NCBI GenBank assembly: GCA_964236735.1
Contig: CAXSFM010000017.1
Coordinates: 30,575 to 94,574, forward strand
Reading direction: 5' to 3'
DNA length: 64,000 nt
Source of the DNA: JAIVJG01 sp964236735
Lineage (GTDB): Bacteria; Acidobacteriota; Blastocatellia; Pyrinomonadales; Pyrinomonadaceae
A model generated the notes under the pieces. The model was given only the letters and a program-made list of their open reading frames with translations. It was not told where the DNA came from and did no database searches. This document shows, piece by piece, positions 33,801 to 41,634 of the stretch (position 1 is its first letter; each line of letters starts with the position of its first letter). The position numbers were made by a program, and so were the translations under genes.

Positions 33801-33956
33801 TCAGCCGCAGTCGGGGTGATGGCAAGTGCAGCCGATTTCCATGATGTGAACTTTGGCCGCGTCCTCGCACTCTTCGCTGCAATACTTGCTGCCCTGCGCC
33901 ACAGGACAGCCGCACGTCTCTCGCGCGCACACTGTCTTCTTATTTTCGTCTGCCAT
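33801..33956 (-). CDS. Bacterial metallothionein-like protein (51 residues)
   Basis: A short cysteine-rich metal-binding protein. The 51 residues hold eight cysteines (C10, C15, C17, C26, C30, C43, C45, C50) and histidines at 37, 46 and 47. The order CARETCGCPV, then YCSEECEDA, then IGCTCHHPDCG matches the SmtA/BmtA-type metallothionein plan, which binds zinc or cadmium in a thiolate cluster with a zinc-finger-like centre. ATG at 33956 follows an excellent AAGGAGGT box. A CDF metal exporter is encoded 3.4 kb away. The usual ArsR/SmtB repressor gene is not present beside it. Confidence 0.85.
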   Translation of the reverse strand: MADENKKTVCARETCGCPVAQGSKYCSEECEDAAKVHIMEIGCTCHHPDCG

Positions 33957-34145
33957 CTCGCTGTACCTCCTTCACAGAAAAACAACTCAACGGAGAAACA
34001 ATCCACCGTCAAGATTTATCGTCGAGCCAAGTTTCCGCCCGCTTGCACAATCGAGTCAAGCCTTGAAGGGCTGCGACGGCATTGCACGGCAGGAACTTGA
34101 GCGCGACGCTTTCATCCCTCATCCTTCCGCCCGCATCCCTCACCT

Positions 34146-34874
34146 TCACGGCGCGGGTTGAACGACGATGCGGACACGCTCTTTGCCGACGACGATCTCG
34201 ACGGGATTGCCGAGTTGGACGTGAATGGTCTTGCCGTTGACGTTGATTTCGAGCGGCGGCACGACGGATGCTCCCGTCGCGCCCGTCGGAGATGTCGTTG
34301 TCGTGCCCGTCGCGGGCGTCGTGGCGTCAGAGGAAGCGGCGGGCGTCGCAGTTTTTTCGACGGCTGGCGGCGACGCTCCCTCCGCCGGCTTTGCCACGTC
34401 GCCGGAGCGCGTGAGCAGAGTCGTCGCGGTCAGACGCCACGTCGCGGGCGTACACGTCAGACGCAAGCCCGGCGTGTCCACCTCCACCTGTTCGTTGGGC
34501 GCGAAGGCTTCGAGCTTCCACAGACCCTCGCCGCAGCGCACGTTCTCGCCGTCGTAAAACGTCACCCAGCCCGCCACGTAGTTGTAAAAATACGAACTGC
34601 GATTCTCGACCACGATGCGCGTGTTACGCACCGGCGCGTCGGGCGTGCCGGAGAGAGTCTGCGTCCGCAGGCGACCCTGCAAAGCCTCGCGCCCCGCCAC
34701 ATCGAAAGCCGTCGCCGCCTGCGCGAGCGGGACGTGCGGCTCGCCCGGTCTGGCTTCGCCCGTTGCTGTCGTCGCCGTTGTCTGCTGCGCGCTCGCACTC
34801 GCCACACACGCCAGCGCGAACAGCGCAAGGCACGTCGCTCTTTTGATTGCCGATTTCACTTTCGTTGCCCTCAC
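34146..34874 (-). CDS. Secreted protein of unknown function
   Basis: A 242-residue exported protein I do not recognise. The signal peptide ends near ACVASASAQQ (about residue 30). A beta-rich domain at about residues 55-155 (NTRIVVENRSSYFYNYVAGW, GEGLWKLEAFAPNEQVEVDT) resembles domains of the FxLYD/CARDB sort. It is followed by a Thr/Ala/Pro-rich linker (160-205) and a short C-terminal strand region, EINVNGKTIHVQLGNPVEIV. The start is GTG at 34874. A role on the cell surface or in the periplasm is likely from the signal peptide alone. Confidence 0.7.
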   Translation of the reverse strand: MRATKVKSAIKRATCLALFALACVASASAQQTTATTATGEARPGEPHVPLAQAATAFDVAGREALQGRLRTQTLSGTPDAPVRNTRIVVENRSSYFYNYVAGWVTFYDGENVRCGEGLWKLEAFAPNEQVEVDTPGLRLTCTPATWRLTATTLLTRSGDVAKPAEGASPPAVEKTATPAASSDATTPATGTTTTSPTGATGASVVPPLEINVNGKTIHVQLGNPVEIVVGKERVRIVVQPAP

Positions 34875-35002
34875 TTTTTGATTCGCTGTCTGTGATTGAC
34901 CTTGATGAGAAATTGTCGAAACTCAAAAGCCACTCTATCGCCGCACGCGCCCGTGCGTAAAGTCTGTTTGAACTGCATTGACGAAATTAACGGCGCGCAT
35001 TG

Positions 35003-35548
35003 TCAGTGTTCTTTCGTGACAGGAAGAGCGGGAGATGGGTTGCCGTCATGCTGGAAACGCCGGCTGACGAGCAGTGTCGCCAGCAACAACGGCGCGAAGA
35101 TGGCGAACTCAATCAAGAGCGCGCGAAGCACTTCCGTAGGGAGCAACCGTGAAGGAATTTCCGACAGCCCGATGACTCCCAACTTAAAACGCTCCTGCGA
35201 AAACGGCCACAATAATTTAACGCCGCCGCCGAATTTCGTCGTGATGAAATCCAACACGCCGTGCGACGCGAAGGCCAGCCCGTAAGCGACCGCTTCTCTC
35301 AAACGCGACCTGCCGAAGTAGGCGAGCATCAACAAACCGACGACGAGCGCGAAGACGAGCGAATGTGTAAACGCGCGATGCCAGCTTTTATCGTGAAACG
35401 CGCCGACGAGCAAAAAATCCGCGTCGGGGCAATTAGCTAAAAACGCGCCGACGAACAGAGGGACGCGCCAGCGCGAGTGCGCCGGGTGTGGATGAATCGC
35501 CGCGACGATGCTCGCGCCCAACAATCCGTGTGCGATGGGTAAAGGCAT
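35003..35548 (-). CDS. DUF457/YdjM-like membrane metal-dependent hydrolase
   Basis: A 181-residue membrane protein of the YdjM/DUF457 family, annotated as inner-membrane metal-dependent hydrolases. It starts MPLPIAHGLLGASIVAAIHP and contains FLANCPDADFLLV and SWHRAFTHSLVFALVVGLLM, giving the family's conserved H/D set (AHG, PDAD, HRAFTHS). About four transmembrane segments are visible. ATG at 35548 is preferred, because the longer frame to 35647 would overlap larA. It begins 31 bp after the larA stop, so it may be co-transcribed with it. The substrate is not known. Confidence 0.83.
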   Translation of the reverse strand: MPLPIAHGLLGASIVAAIHPHPAHSRWRVPLFVGAFLANCPDADFLLVGAFHDKSWHRAFTHSLVFALVVGLLMLAYFGRSRLREAVAYGLAFASHGVLDFITTKFGGGVKLLWPFSQERFKLGVIGLSEIPSRLLPTEVLRALLIEFAIFAPLLLATLLVSRRFQHDGNPSPALPVTKEH

Positions 35549-35579
35549 GGTGTCGTTCGACCGTACGTGACCGCAGCCT

Positions 35580-36845
35580 TCAACCGACGACGGGCAACAG
35601 AGCCGCGCCGCGTGGCAGCAAGTAACCTTGCGAAACACTTGCGCCAACTTGCGCGAGCGCTTCGTCGAGCGTGCGCGCGGGATGCAGGCGCATCCGCCGC
35701 ACGTCTTCGTCCGCGAGTTGCGAGATGAGATGGACGCGGAACCGCTCGGCCTTCATCAGCAGTGACCACGCGGTCTGCCCGCTCACTTCATAATTTTCTG
35801 CGAGACGAGATTCAAGCTCGCGCGCGTCTTTGGCATCAAACCATTTCAAAAAATCCTCACGCCCGAAATTGTCCGCGCATTCGGCCAGCAAAATTATCGC
35901 GCCGCCATCTTCGCAGGCGTAAGAGGCCATCTCCAGAGCCTTGTGTGCCTGCGTGAGATTGATGTCATGCGGCGCGCCGCCCGCCGACGCGATGACGAGT
36001 GCGCGCTTCTCAGAAATCTTGACGGTGTGCGTGTCCGCGTATTCGGCGCACGCCAGACGATGCGCGTTGCGCCAGTCGCCGGCGTAGAGACGCACGGCAC
36101 GCCCCTGCTCGTTAACCACCGTGTTGATGAGAAAAGACGGCGCGATCTCCGCCGCGATGCGCTCGCACTCTTCGTGGACGGGATTGCCGTCGAGCCGTCC
36201 CGCGCCGACGCCCGCACGACGCCCGCCCCGCTCGAAGTCGAGCGCGAGCAAGTGCGTCGCCGCCACCGTGCGCGCAGAGGCCAGCCCCGGACAGATGCTT
36301 TTGCGACCGCCGGTGAAGCCCGCGAAGTAGTGAAAATTTATTCCGCCGGTGATGATGACGTGCGAGTGTTCGACGAGCATGCGATTGAGTTCGATGGGCG
36401 TGCCGCGCTCCGTCTCACCGAACGAGATGTGCTGCGAAGCGTCGTCCGGGTAATGCTTGAGCGCGCGCACGCGCTGCGCGACGAAGGGCGAGAGCAGATC
36501 GTTTTTTTCTTCCTTCGTAACGGCGCGATGAATGCCCGTCGCGAAGATGACTCGCAAATCGTAGGGCGCGACGCCGAGTTGAACGAGACGGCGCACGAGC
36601 AAGTTCAAGACCTGCGCGCTCGCCGTCGCGCGCGTGGCGTCGGAGACGACGATCAGCACGCTCTCGCCCGGCGAGAGAATGTCTTCGAGCGGCTGCGAGT
36701 CAACGGGCTGATCAATCAACGCGCCCATCTCGCCATCCGTCAAAGGCCGTTCGTCGCTCGTCTCCACATCGAGCACGCGGAAACGCGCGTCGTCATAATC
36801 GAACAAGATTGAATCGTGCCCGTACCTTAAATTAATCTGCGACAT
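35580..36845 (-). CDS. larA: Nickel-pincer lactate racemase family protein
   Basis: A LarA-family protein (former DUF2088) of 421 residues. LarA interconverts D- and L-lactate, or related 2-hydroxyacids, using the nickel-pincer nucleotide cofactor. The catalytic set is intact: H106 in ATGIHRAVT, H172 in INFHYFAGFTGG, the cofactor-anchoring K182 in GGRKSICPG, and H198 in VAATHLLA. The spacings are identical to H108/H174/K184/H200 of the Lactobacillus plantarum enzyme. The cofactor-building genes larB, larC and larE are not in the window. A GlcD-like oxidase gene lies 2 kb downstream on the same strand. Confidence 0.92.
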   Translation of the reverse strand: MSQINLRYGHDSILFDYDDARFRVLDVETSDERPLTDGEMGALIDQPVDSQPLEDILSPGESVLIVVSDATRATASAQVLNLLVRRLVQLGVAPYDLRVIFATGIHRAVTKEEKNDLLSPFVAQRVRALKHYPDDASQHISFGETERGTPIELNRMLVEHSHVIITGGINFHYFAGFTGGRKSICPGLASARTVAATHLLALDFERGGRRAGVGAGRLDGNPVHEECERIAAEIAPSFLINTVVNEQGRAVRLYAGDWRNAHRLACAEYADTHTVKISEKRALVIASAGGAPHDINLTQAHKALEMASYACEDGGAIILLAECADNFGREDFLKWFDAKDARELESRLAENYEVSGQTAWSLLMKAERFRVHLISQLADEDVRRMRLHPARTLDEALAQVGASVSQGYLLPRGAALLPVVG

Positions 36846-36853
36846 AAAATTCT

Positions 36854-36986
36854 AGTAGGCAGTGAGCAGTAGGCAGAAGGCAGTCAAAACATTTCGCCGG
36901 AAGTCGCGTTAAGAAACGATTGTTCTTACCGCTCACTATCGTCTGCCTACTGCTCACTGCCTTCTGCCGACTGCTTTCTGCCGACT
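36854..36986. repeat. GCAGTAG heptamer inverted repeat
   Basis: The left arm (36854-36890) has GCAGTGA GCAGTAG GCAGAAG GCAGTC. The right arm (36941-36986) has CTGCCTA CTGCTCA CTGCCTT CTGCCGA. It fills the gap upstream of larA, between it and the stop of the small gene at 36992. Confidence 0.85.
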
Positions 36987-36991
36987 GTTTT

Positions 36992-37234
36992 TCACACACC
37001 GAATTTAATCAACTCGCGCTCGATGACGTTGAGCGAGGCAAAGTCGGTCTTCCCCGACGCGCGCGTCTCCGCGAGCCAGCGACGCAGCCCGCGCGCTTCG
37101 TCGAGCGTCGAGATGCGGCACGCGCCCGTCAACGCCAACGTCACCAGACAATCCGGCGCGCCGTGCGTCACCAGAGCCGCCTGTAGCGACGCCTGTTCGC
37201 GTAAGTCGAGCACGAGAAGAAGATTGATTTCCAT
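36992..37234 (-). CDS. Small hypothetical protein (80 residues)
   Basis: A short soluble protein with no recognised domain. It starts MEINLLLVLDLREQASLQAA and ends SLNVIERELIKFGV. It is predicted to be mixed alpha/beta. It is bracketed by two heptamer inverted repeats and lies in line with larA downstream and the CDF gene upstream. Codon composition resembles the neighbouring genes, which supports it being real. Nothing indicates a function. Confidence 0.5.
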   Translation of the reverse strand: MEINLLLVLDLREQASLQAALVTHGAPDCLVTLALTGACRISTLDEARGLRRWLAETRASGKTDFASLNVIERELIKFGV

Positions 37235-37240
37235 AATGAA

Positions 37241-37371
37241 AGCGGTCAGCAATCAGCGGTCAGCAGTCAGCAACTGTACCGTATGCAACAATCAGTTTGC
37301 GCGTCGCTCTCAACTTAATCCAGAGATGGAGTCGAAAGCTGATTGCTGACTGCTGACCGCTGATTGCTGCT
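37241..37371. repeat. GTCAGCA heptamer inverted repeat running into a CDS
   Basis: The left arm is GTCAGCA ATCAGCG GTCAGCA GTCAGCA. The right arm is GATTGCTGACTGCTGACC plus GCTGATTGCTG. The right arm lies inside the 3' end of the CDF transporter gene, so it encodes that protein's last ~18 residues. Confidence 0.87.
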
Positions 37372-38352
37372 CTCCGAACGAAAGCACGCCGTCGCCGAAG
37401 TGCAGAAGTGGAATGTTTCATCCTCGAAGTCGTCCGTCTCCATCTGAATCGTCAAGTGTCCGACGCCGAAGCGGTCTTGAAGTTTGGCGCGCAGTTCTCT
37501 GAGGAGCGCAGGCGGCGAGACGGTGTGCGCGTGGATGACGTGCGCGCTCAGGGCTTCGCGTCCCGAAGTAATCGTCCAGACGTGTAAATCATGGACGGCT
37601 TCGACGCCCGCCGTGTCGAGAATCGCGTCCTCGACCGACGCGAGATTGATGTGCGCCGGCGTGCCTTCGAGCAGCACGTTGACCGCTTCGCGAATGAGCC
37701 GCCACGAACTCCAGATGATGAGCACGGCGATGAGCGCGCTGAAGAAAGCGTCGGCGCGGAGGAAGCCAAAAAACATGACGAGCGCGCCGGCGACAATCGC
37801 GCCGACCGAGCCGAGCGCGTCGCTTAAGATGTGCAGCCACGCGCCGCGCATGTTCAAGTCGTCTTCGTGCGCGCCGTGCAGCATCCACGCGCACGCGAGA
37901 TTCGTCGCGAGTCCGCCCGCCGCGATGAGGATCATCGTGCCGCTGTGCGCGAGTTGCGGCGGCGCGAGCCAGCGCGTGTAAGCCTCATAAAAAATGAACA
38001 GCGCGACGACGACGAGCGCGACGCCGTTGACGAACGCCGCGAGAATTTCCAGACGATAGTAGCCGAACGTCTTGCTCGGCGTCGCCGGTCGAGAGCCGAA
38101 CCAGAGCGCCGTCAATGCCAGTCCCAATGCCGCCACGTCCGTCAGCATGTGGCCCGCGTCGGCCAGCAGCGCGAGGCTGCCAGTCCACCAACCGCCCAAC
38201 GCTTCCGCCAGCATGTAGGCGGCGGTCAACGCGAGCACAACGAGCAAGCGACGACGGCTGCTCGCCGCGCGTCCGCCTGTGTGGTCATGCGCGTGCGCGC
38301 TGCCGCCATCATGCGCGCTGTGTTTATGTGTGTGGCCGTTCGCTGAAACCAT
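37315..38352 (-). CDS. Cation diffusion facilitator metal exporter
   Basis: A CDF-family inner-membrane antiporter that exports zinc or related divalent metals. The N-terminus is His-rich (GHTHKHSAHDGGSAHAHDH), as in CzcD/ZitB types. Six transmembrane helices are visible. The metal sites are HxxxD motifs in ADAGHMLTDVAALG (helix 2) and WLHILSDALGSVG (helix 5). A cytoplasmic ferredoxin-like domain follows (VEAVHDLHVWTITSGREALS). The last ~18 residues (SSNQRSAVSNQLSTPSLD) are read from an inverted repeat and look like an acquired tail. A metallothionein gene lies 3.4 kb downstream. Confidence 0.9.
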   Translation of the reverse strand: MVSANGHTHKHSAHDGGSAHAHDHTGGRAASSRRRLLVVLALTAAYMLAEALGGWWTGSLALLADAGHMLTDVAALGLALTALWFGSRPATPSKTFGYYRLEILAAFVNGVALVVVALFIFYEAYTRWLAPPQLAHSGTMILIAAGGLATNLACAWMLHGAHEDDLNMRGAWLHILSDALGSVGAIVAGALVMFFGFLRADAFFSALIAVLIIWSSWRLIREAVNVLLEGTPAHINLASVEDAILDTAGVEAVHDLHVWTITSGREALSAHVIHAHTVSPPALLRELRAKLQDRFGVGHLTIQMETDDFEDETFHFCTSATACFRSESSNQRSAVSNQLSTPSLD

Positions 38353-38590
38353 CGCCAGTCAAGCCGCTCCGACGTGACATCTCTCAAGCCTCTCCATCCG
38401 GGAAAGAGGTTATACCTTCGTCGTTGAGACGCAAAGCATTTTGCTCATCGTCGCACGAAAAGGCAAAGCGCGCGGGCAAAACGCCGCGTGTCGCCAGCGG
38501 CAGAGGACTGCGGGCGCGCTTCTCGCGTGCTTGCTGTGGTGGATTATGGAAACTTGCGGGCGGCGGCGCGGCGACGGGTTGCCAGAGACG

Positions 38591-39418
38591 TTACAACGCT
38601 GTGAGGTTGAGCGACTTATTGAACTCGCGGTAGAGATCGTTTAGCTCGCGGACGTTTTTTTCGAGAAGCTGCGGCAGGTCTCCGGCATCCGCTTTGTTGA
38701 TGATGAGATTGACGTTGTTGACGAAAGCGGCATGGACATCGCCCGTGCGCGTCGTCGGCGAGAATTGGACGAGGACGAGTCGGCGGCGGTCGGCCATTCG
38801 CATCGCGCTCAGTTCGCGCGTGATGAGCGACGCGCCCTGCCCCAACACGTCGAACTCCGGGTCGAGCAGCAACACGTCAACCTTCTCTTCCCTCATGTGT
38901 TCCAGTGCGCGCACCCCATCTTCGGCAACGATGAGACGATGATTATTCAAGGATAACGCGCGCACCACTTTGTCTCGATACGACGATCCGATGCACACGA
39001 GCACGCGGCGATTGTCCCAGACGGGACGGCGCGCGCCCGCCGTCTCGACTACTGCCGGCGCGACTTTCACGTCCGACTCATCGCTCAGTGCGCGCTGCAA
39101 CACCGACGCCAGCAGACGTATCAAATCGCCGCTGTCACCCGTCGCTGCGGCGGTCTGTGTCGCGTCCGATGATTCGCTCTGAGGTTCGGCGTTGACGTAA
39201 GGCATGAAGCTGCTGCTCGTCTCCTGCTGCGACGTGCGCGTCGTGGAGGGCAGATGGCCGGCGGCATCAATCGCAGCGCCCTTCTTCTGCACGGCGGCGG
39301 GCGGCTCCGTCTCGATGATGAGTTGGCATTTCGGGCAACGCACGCTGAAGGCGCGCGCAGGAATTTTCGCGTCGTCGAGTTGCAGGCGCGTCGTGCAGTT
39401 CGGGCAGGTGACAATCAT
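38591..39418 (-). CDS. Zinc-ribbon protein with a receiver-like C-terminus
   Basis: A 275-residue protein. An N-terminal MJ0042-type zinc ribbon has CPNC (C5/C8) and CPKC (C28/C31). A variable Ser/Thr/Ala-rich linker covers residues 40-135. The C-terminus (about 140-260) resembles a response-regulator receiver fold: RRVLVCIGSSYRDKVVRALS, HRLIVAEDGVRALEHMREEK, VDVLLLDPEFDVLG. The acidic pair of a true receiver is absent, so phosphorylation is doubtful. It is the gene immediately after pilT on the same strand, so a role in motility control is plausible but unproven. Confidence 0.75.
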   Translation of the reverse strand: MIVTCPNCTTRLQLDDAKIPARAFSVRCPKCQLIIETEPPAAVQKKGAAIDAAGHLPSTTRTSQQETSSSFMPYVNAEPQSESSDATQTAAATGDSGDLIRLLASVLQRALSDESDVKVAPAVVETAGARRPVWDNRRVLVCIGSSYRDKVVRALSLNNHRLIVAEDGVRALEHMREEKVDVLLLDPEFDVLGQGASLITRELSAMRMADRRRLVLVQFSPTTRTGDVHAAFVNNVNLIINKADAGDLPQLLEKNVRELNDLYREFNKSLNLTAL

Positions 39419-39422
39419 AAAG

Positions 39423-39495
39423 TAGAGGTTAGAGGTTGGAGGTTAGAGGTTAGAGTTGTCTTTGACTGACATCTAACCTCTAACTTCTAACCTCT
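39423..39495. repeat. GAGGTTA heptamer inverted repeat (second copy)
   Basis: GAGGTTA GAGGTTG GAGGTTA GAGGTTA is mirrored by TAACCTC TAACTTC TAACCTC. It uses the same unit as the repeat at 29600-29679, 10 kb away. It lies between the pilT stop and the zinc-ribbon gene start. Confidence 0.88.
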
Positions 39496-39498
39496 GTT

Positions 39499-40728
39499 TT
39501 ATTCGATCATATCCAGAATGGAAGCGGCTTTGGATGGGCGAGACGGAAAGCTGGCAGTGGGGCGATTACTGCTGCCGCTGCTTGCTTTCATGCTGCTCGT
39601 GAATGTGTCGGGAACCATGAAATCGTCGGACGCAGACATTCCCTTGAGCGCGAGTTGAAGATTGTTCGGGTTCGTGGCGAAGGCGAGGCCGTCTTCGAGC
39701 GTGACGGTTTTTTGCTCGATCATGCCTTTGATGACGGAGTCGAAATCCTGCATCCCGTCGAGCTTGCCGTCGCGCATCGCGTCGAGCAGAGACTTGCCCT
39801 CGCTCTCGCCCTCGTTGATGTACTCGCGCGTGCGCGGCGTGGAACTCAAAACCTCGACGACGGCGGCGCGACCGCGCCCATCGGCGCGCGGCACGAGCCG
39901 TTGCGAGACGATGTAGCGAAACGTCTGCGCGAGGCGCGTGCGGATAACCTGCTCCTCGTTTTTCGGGTAGAGGCCGATGATGCGGTCTATGGTTTTGGAA
40001 GCGTCAATCGTGTGCAAAGTGGAGAGGACGAGATGGCCTGTCTCCGCCGCTTCGAGCGCGATCTCGGTCGTCTCGTAGTCGCGCATCTCTCCGATGAGAA
40101 TCACTTTCGGAGCCTGCCGGAGCGCGCCGCGCAGAGCCGAAGGAAAGTCTTTCGCATCCGTGCCGATCTCGCGTTGATTGATCGTGGAATTTTTATGCGT
40201 GTGCAGAAATTCGATGGGGTCTTCGATGGTCACGATGTGATAGTGATGCGTTTCGTTGATGCAGTTGATGACGGCGGCGAGCGTCGAGCTTTTGCCCGCG
40301 CCCGTCGGCCCCGTCACGAGCACGATGCCGTTGCGTAGCTCCGCGATGTCAGAGAGACGCGCTGGCAAACCGAGCGTCTCAAGCGTCGGCACTTCGGTCG
40401 GAATCACGCGCATCACAATCGAGTACGTGCCGCGCTGCTGAAAGATGTTGACGCGAAAGCGCGTGCGCGAAGGGATGCTGTAGCTGAGATCAGTCGAGCC
40501 GCTGTGCGCGAGCCGTTGCGCCGCTTCCGGGTTTCCCTCCATCAAAGTCATGGCGATGATTTCGGTCTGGAACGGCGTCAGCTTTTGCACGCCGAGCGGC
40601 TGGACGAGCGTCAGCTTGCCGTTGATTTCCACTTGCGGCGCTTGCCCGACGGAAAAGTTGAGGTCGCTGATCTTGTCGGAGACCAGCAGCATACGCTCGA
40701 TGACGGGCGGCAAATCAAAGTATCTCAT
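39499..40728 (-). CDS. pilT: Type IV pilus retraction ATPase PilT
   Basis: A hexameric secretion ATPase that depolymerises type IV pili for twitching motility. It has an N-terminal PAS-like domain (DKISDLNFSVGQAPQVEING), Walker A GPTGAGKSSTLA, an Asp box region HIVTIEDPIEFLHTHKNSTI, the Walker B with PilT hallmark VILIGEMRDYETTEIALEAA, and a His box GHLVLSTLHTIDASKTIDRI. At 409 residues it is longer than the usual ~345-370 because of a Ser-rich C-terminal tail. No other pil genes are in the window. Confidence 0.93.
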   Translation of the reverse strand: MRYFDLPPVIERMLLVSDKISDLNFSVGQAPQVEINGKLTLVQPLGVQKLTPFQTEIIAMTLMEGNPEAAQRLAHSGSTDLSYSIPSRTRFRVNIFQQRGTYSIVMRVIPTEVPTLETLGLPARLSDIAELRNGIVLVTGPTGAGKSSTLAAVINCINETHHYHIVTIEDPIEFLHTHKNSTINQREIGTDAKDFPSALRGALRQAPKVILIGEMRDYETTEIALEAAETGHLVLSTLHTIDASKTIDRIIGLYPKNEEQVIRTRLAQTFRYIVSQRLVPRADGRGRAAVVEVLSSTPRTREYINEGESEGKSLLDAMRDGKLDGMQDFDSVIKGMIEQKTVTLEDGLAFATNPNNLQLALKGMSASDDFMVPDTFTSSMKASSGSSNRPTASFPSRPSKAASILDMIE

Positions 40729-40889
40729 GCCAGAAATGTAGCTCCCGAAGAGTAGGAAAAGGTGGCGGGCAAGTTGTTGAAGTCAGATGAAAACGTGGCT
40801 GGAGACGGTCATCTCCGAAGGCATCCCGATTGTGGCGTAAAAACGATGAAAAAGCAAGTTGAGACTTTTAACGCTTGCTATTCTCTCAT

Positions 40890-41546
40890 TTAACTTCGCG
40901 TTGGCGACGATCTTGACGATAAAGCGGCGAGCATCCGTCGCGTCCGGCGACTGATTTCGGGAGGATTGTCGAAGGGCAGCAACGCGCTGACAAGGGCGAC
41001 GCAATCAGTGCCTGCATCGAATGCGCGGCGCACGTTTGTCTCGTCCAAGCCGCCGATGGCGACGAGCGGCACGCCCGCGCAGGCAGCGCGCACCACGCGC
41101 AAATCTTCGAGGCCGACCGTCGGGTCTGGATTCTCTTTCGTCGCCGTCGCGAAGATGGGGCCGATGGCGATGTAGCTGACGGGAAGCCGCGCGGCATCAA
41201 TCGCCTGCGCGACGCTGTGCGTCGAATATCCGATGATGGCATCCGCGCCGAGCAGCGTCCGCGCCGCCTCCGGCGAAAGATCGTCCTGTCCGAGATGCAC
41301 GCCGTCCGCGCCAAGCGCGAGCGCGATGTCGGCGCGGTCATTGATGATAATTCTCACGCCGCGTGCACGAGCGACACGTAACGCTTCCTCCGCCTCATCA
41401 TAAAACTCGCGCGGCGACAAAAACTTTTCGCGCAACTGAATGAGCGTCGCGCCGCCATCGGCCAGACGCGCGGCCTGCTCCGCGTGCGACAGTCCCGACA
41501 GACGCCGGTCGGTAATCGGATAAACTTTTGGCAGATCGAAAAGCAT
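40890..41546 (-). CDS. thiE: Thiamine-phosphate synthase
   Basis: Joins HMP-pyrophosphate and thiazole phosphate to thiamine phosphate. The 218-residue TIM barrel has YPITDRRLSG, IQLREKFLSPREF (phosphate/pyrimidine site), INDRADIALALGADGVHLGQ, GPIFATATKENPDP and VPLVAIGGLDETN, all typical of ThiE. ATG at 41546 starts MLFDLPKVYP. The frame extension upstream is coded by a GTGATGA repeat and discarded. No TPP riboswitch is visible in the 88 bp before the start. Other thi genes are absent. Confidence 0.93.
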   Translation of the reverse strand: MLFDLPKVYPITDRRLSGLSHAEQAARLADGGATLIQLREKFLSPREFYDEAEEALRVARARGVRIIINDRADIALALGADGVHLGQDDLSPEAARTLLGADAIIGYSTHSVAQAIDAARLPVSYIAIGPIFATATKENPDPTVGLEDLRVVRAACAGVPLVAIGGLDETNVRRAFDAGTDCVALVSALLPFDNPPEISRRTRRMLAALSSRSSPTRS

Positions 41547-41628
41547 GAGTGATGAGTGATAAGTGATGAGTGATGAGTGAAGACAAAAAGCCTTTTTCTT
41601 ATCACTCATCACTCATCACTTATCACCT
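41547..41628. repeat. GTGATGA heptamer inverted repeat (second copy)
   Basis: GTGATGA GTGATAA GTGATGA GTGATGA is mirrored by TTATCAC TCATCAC TCATCAC TTATCAC. It uses the same unit as the repeat at 32056-32138. It begins directly at the thiE ATG and ends 6 bp before the S9 peptidase stop. Confidence 0.9.
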
Positions 41629-41634
41629 TCCCCT

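Noticed and set aside
16761..41628. CRISPR arrays
   Set aside because: The repeats are 7-bp tandem units in mirrored arms without regular spacers, and no cas genes occur.
41547..41634. TPP riboswitch upstream of thiE
   Set aside because: The leader consists of a heptamer repeat, and no thi-box motif is present.
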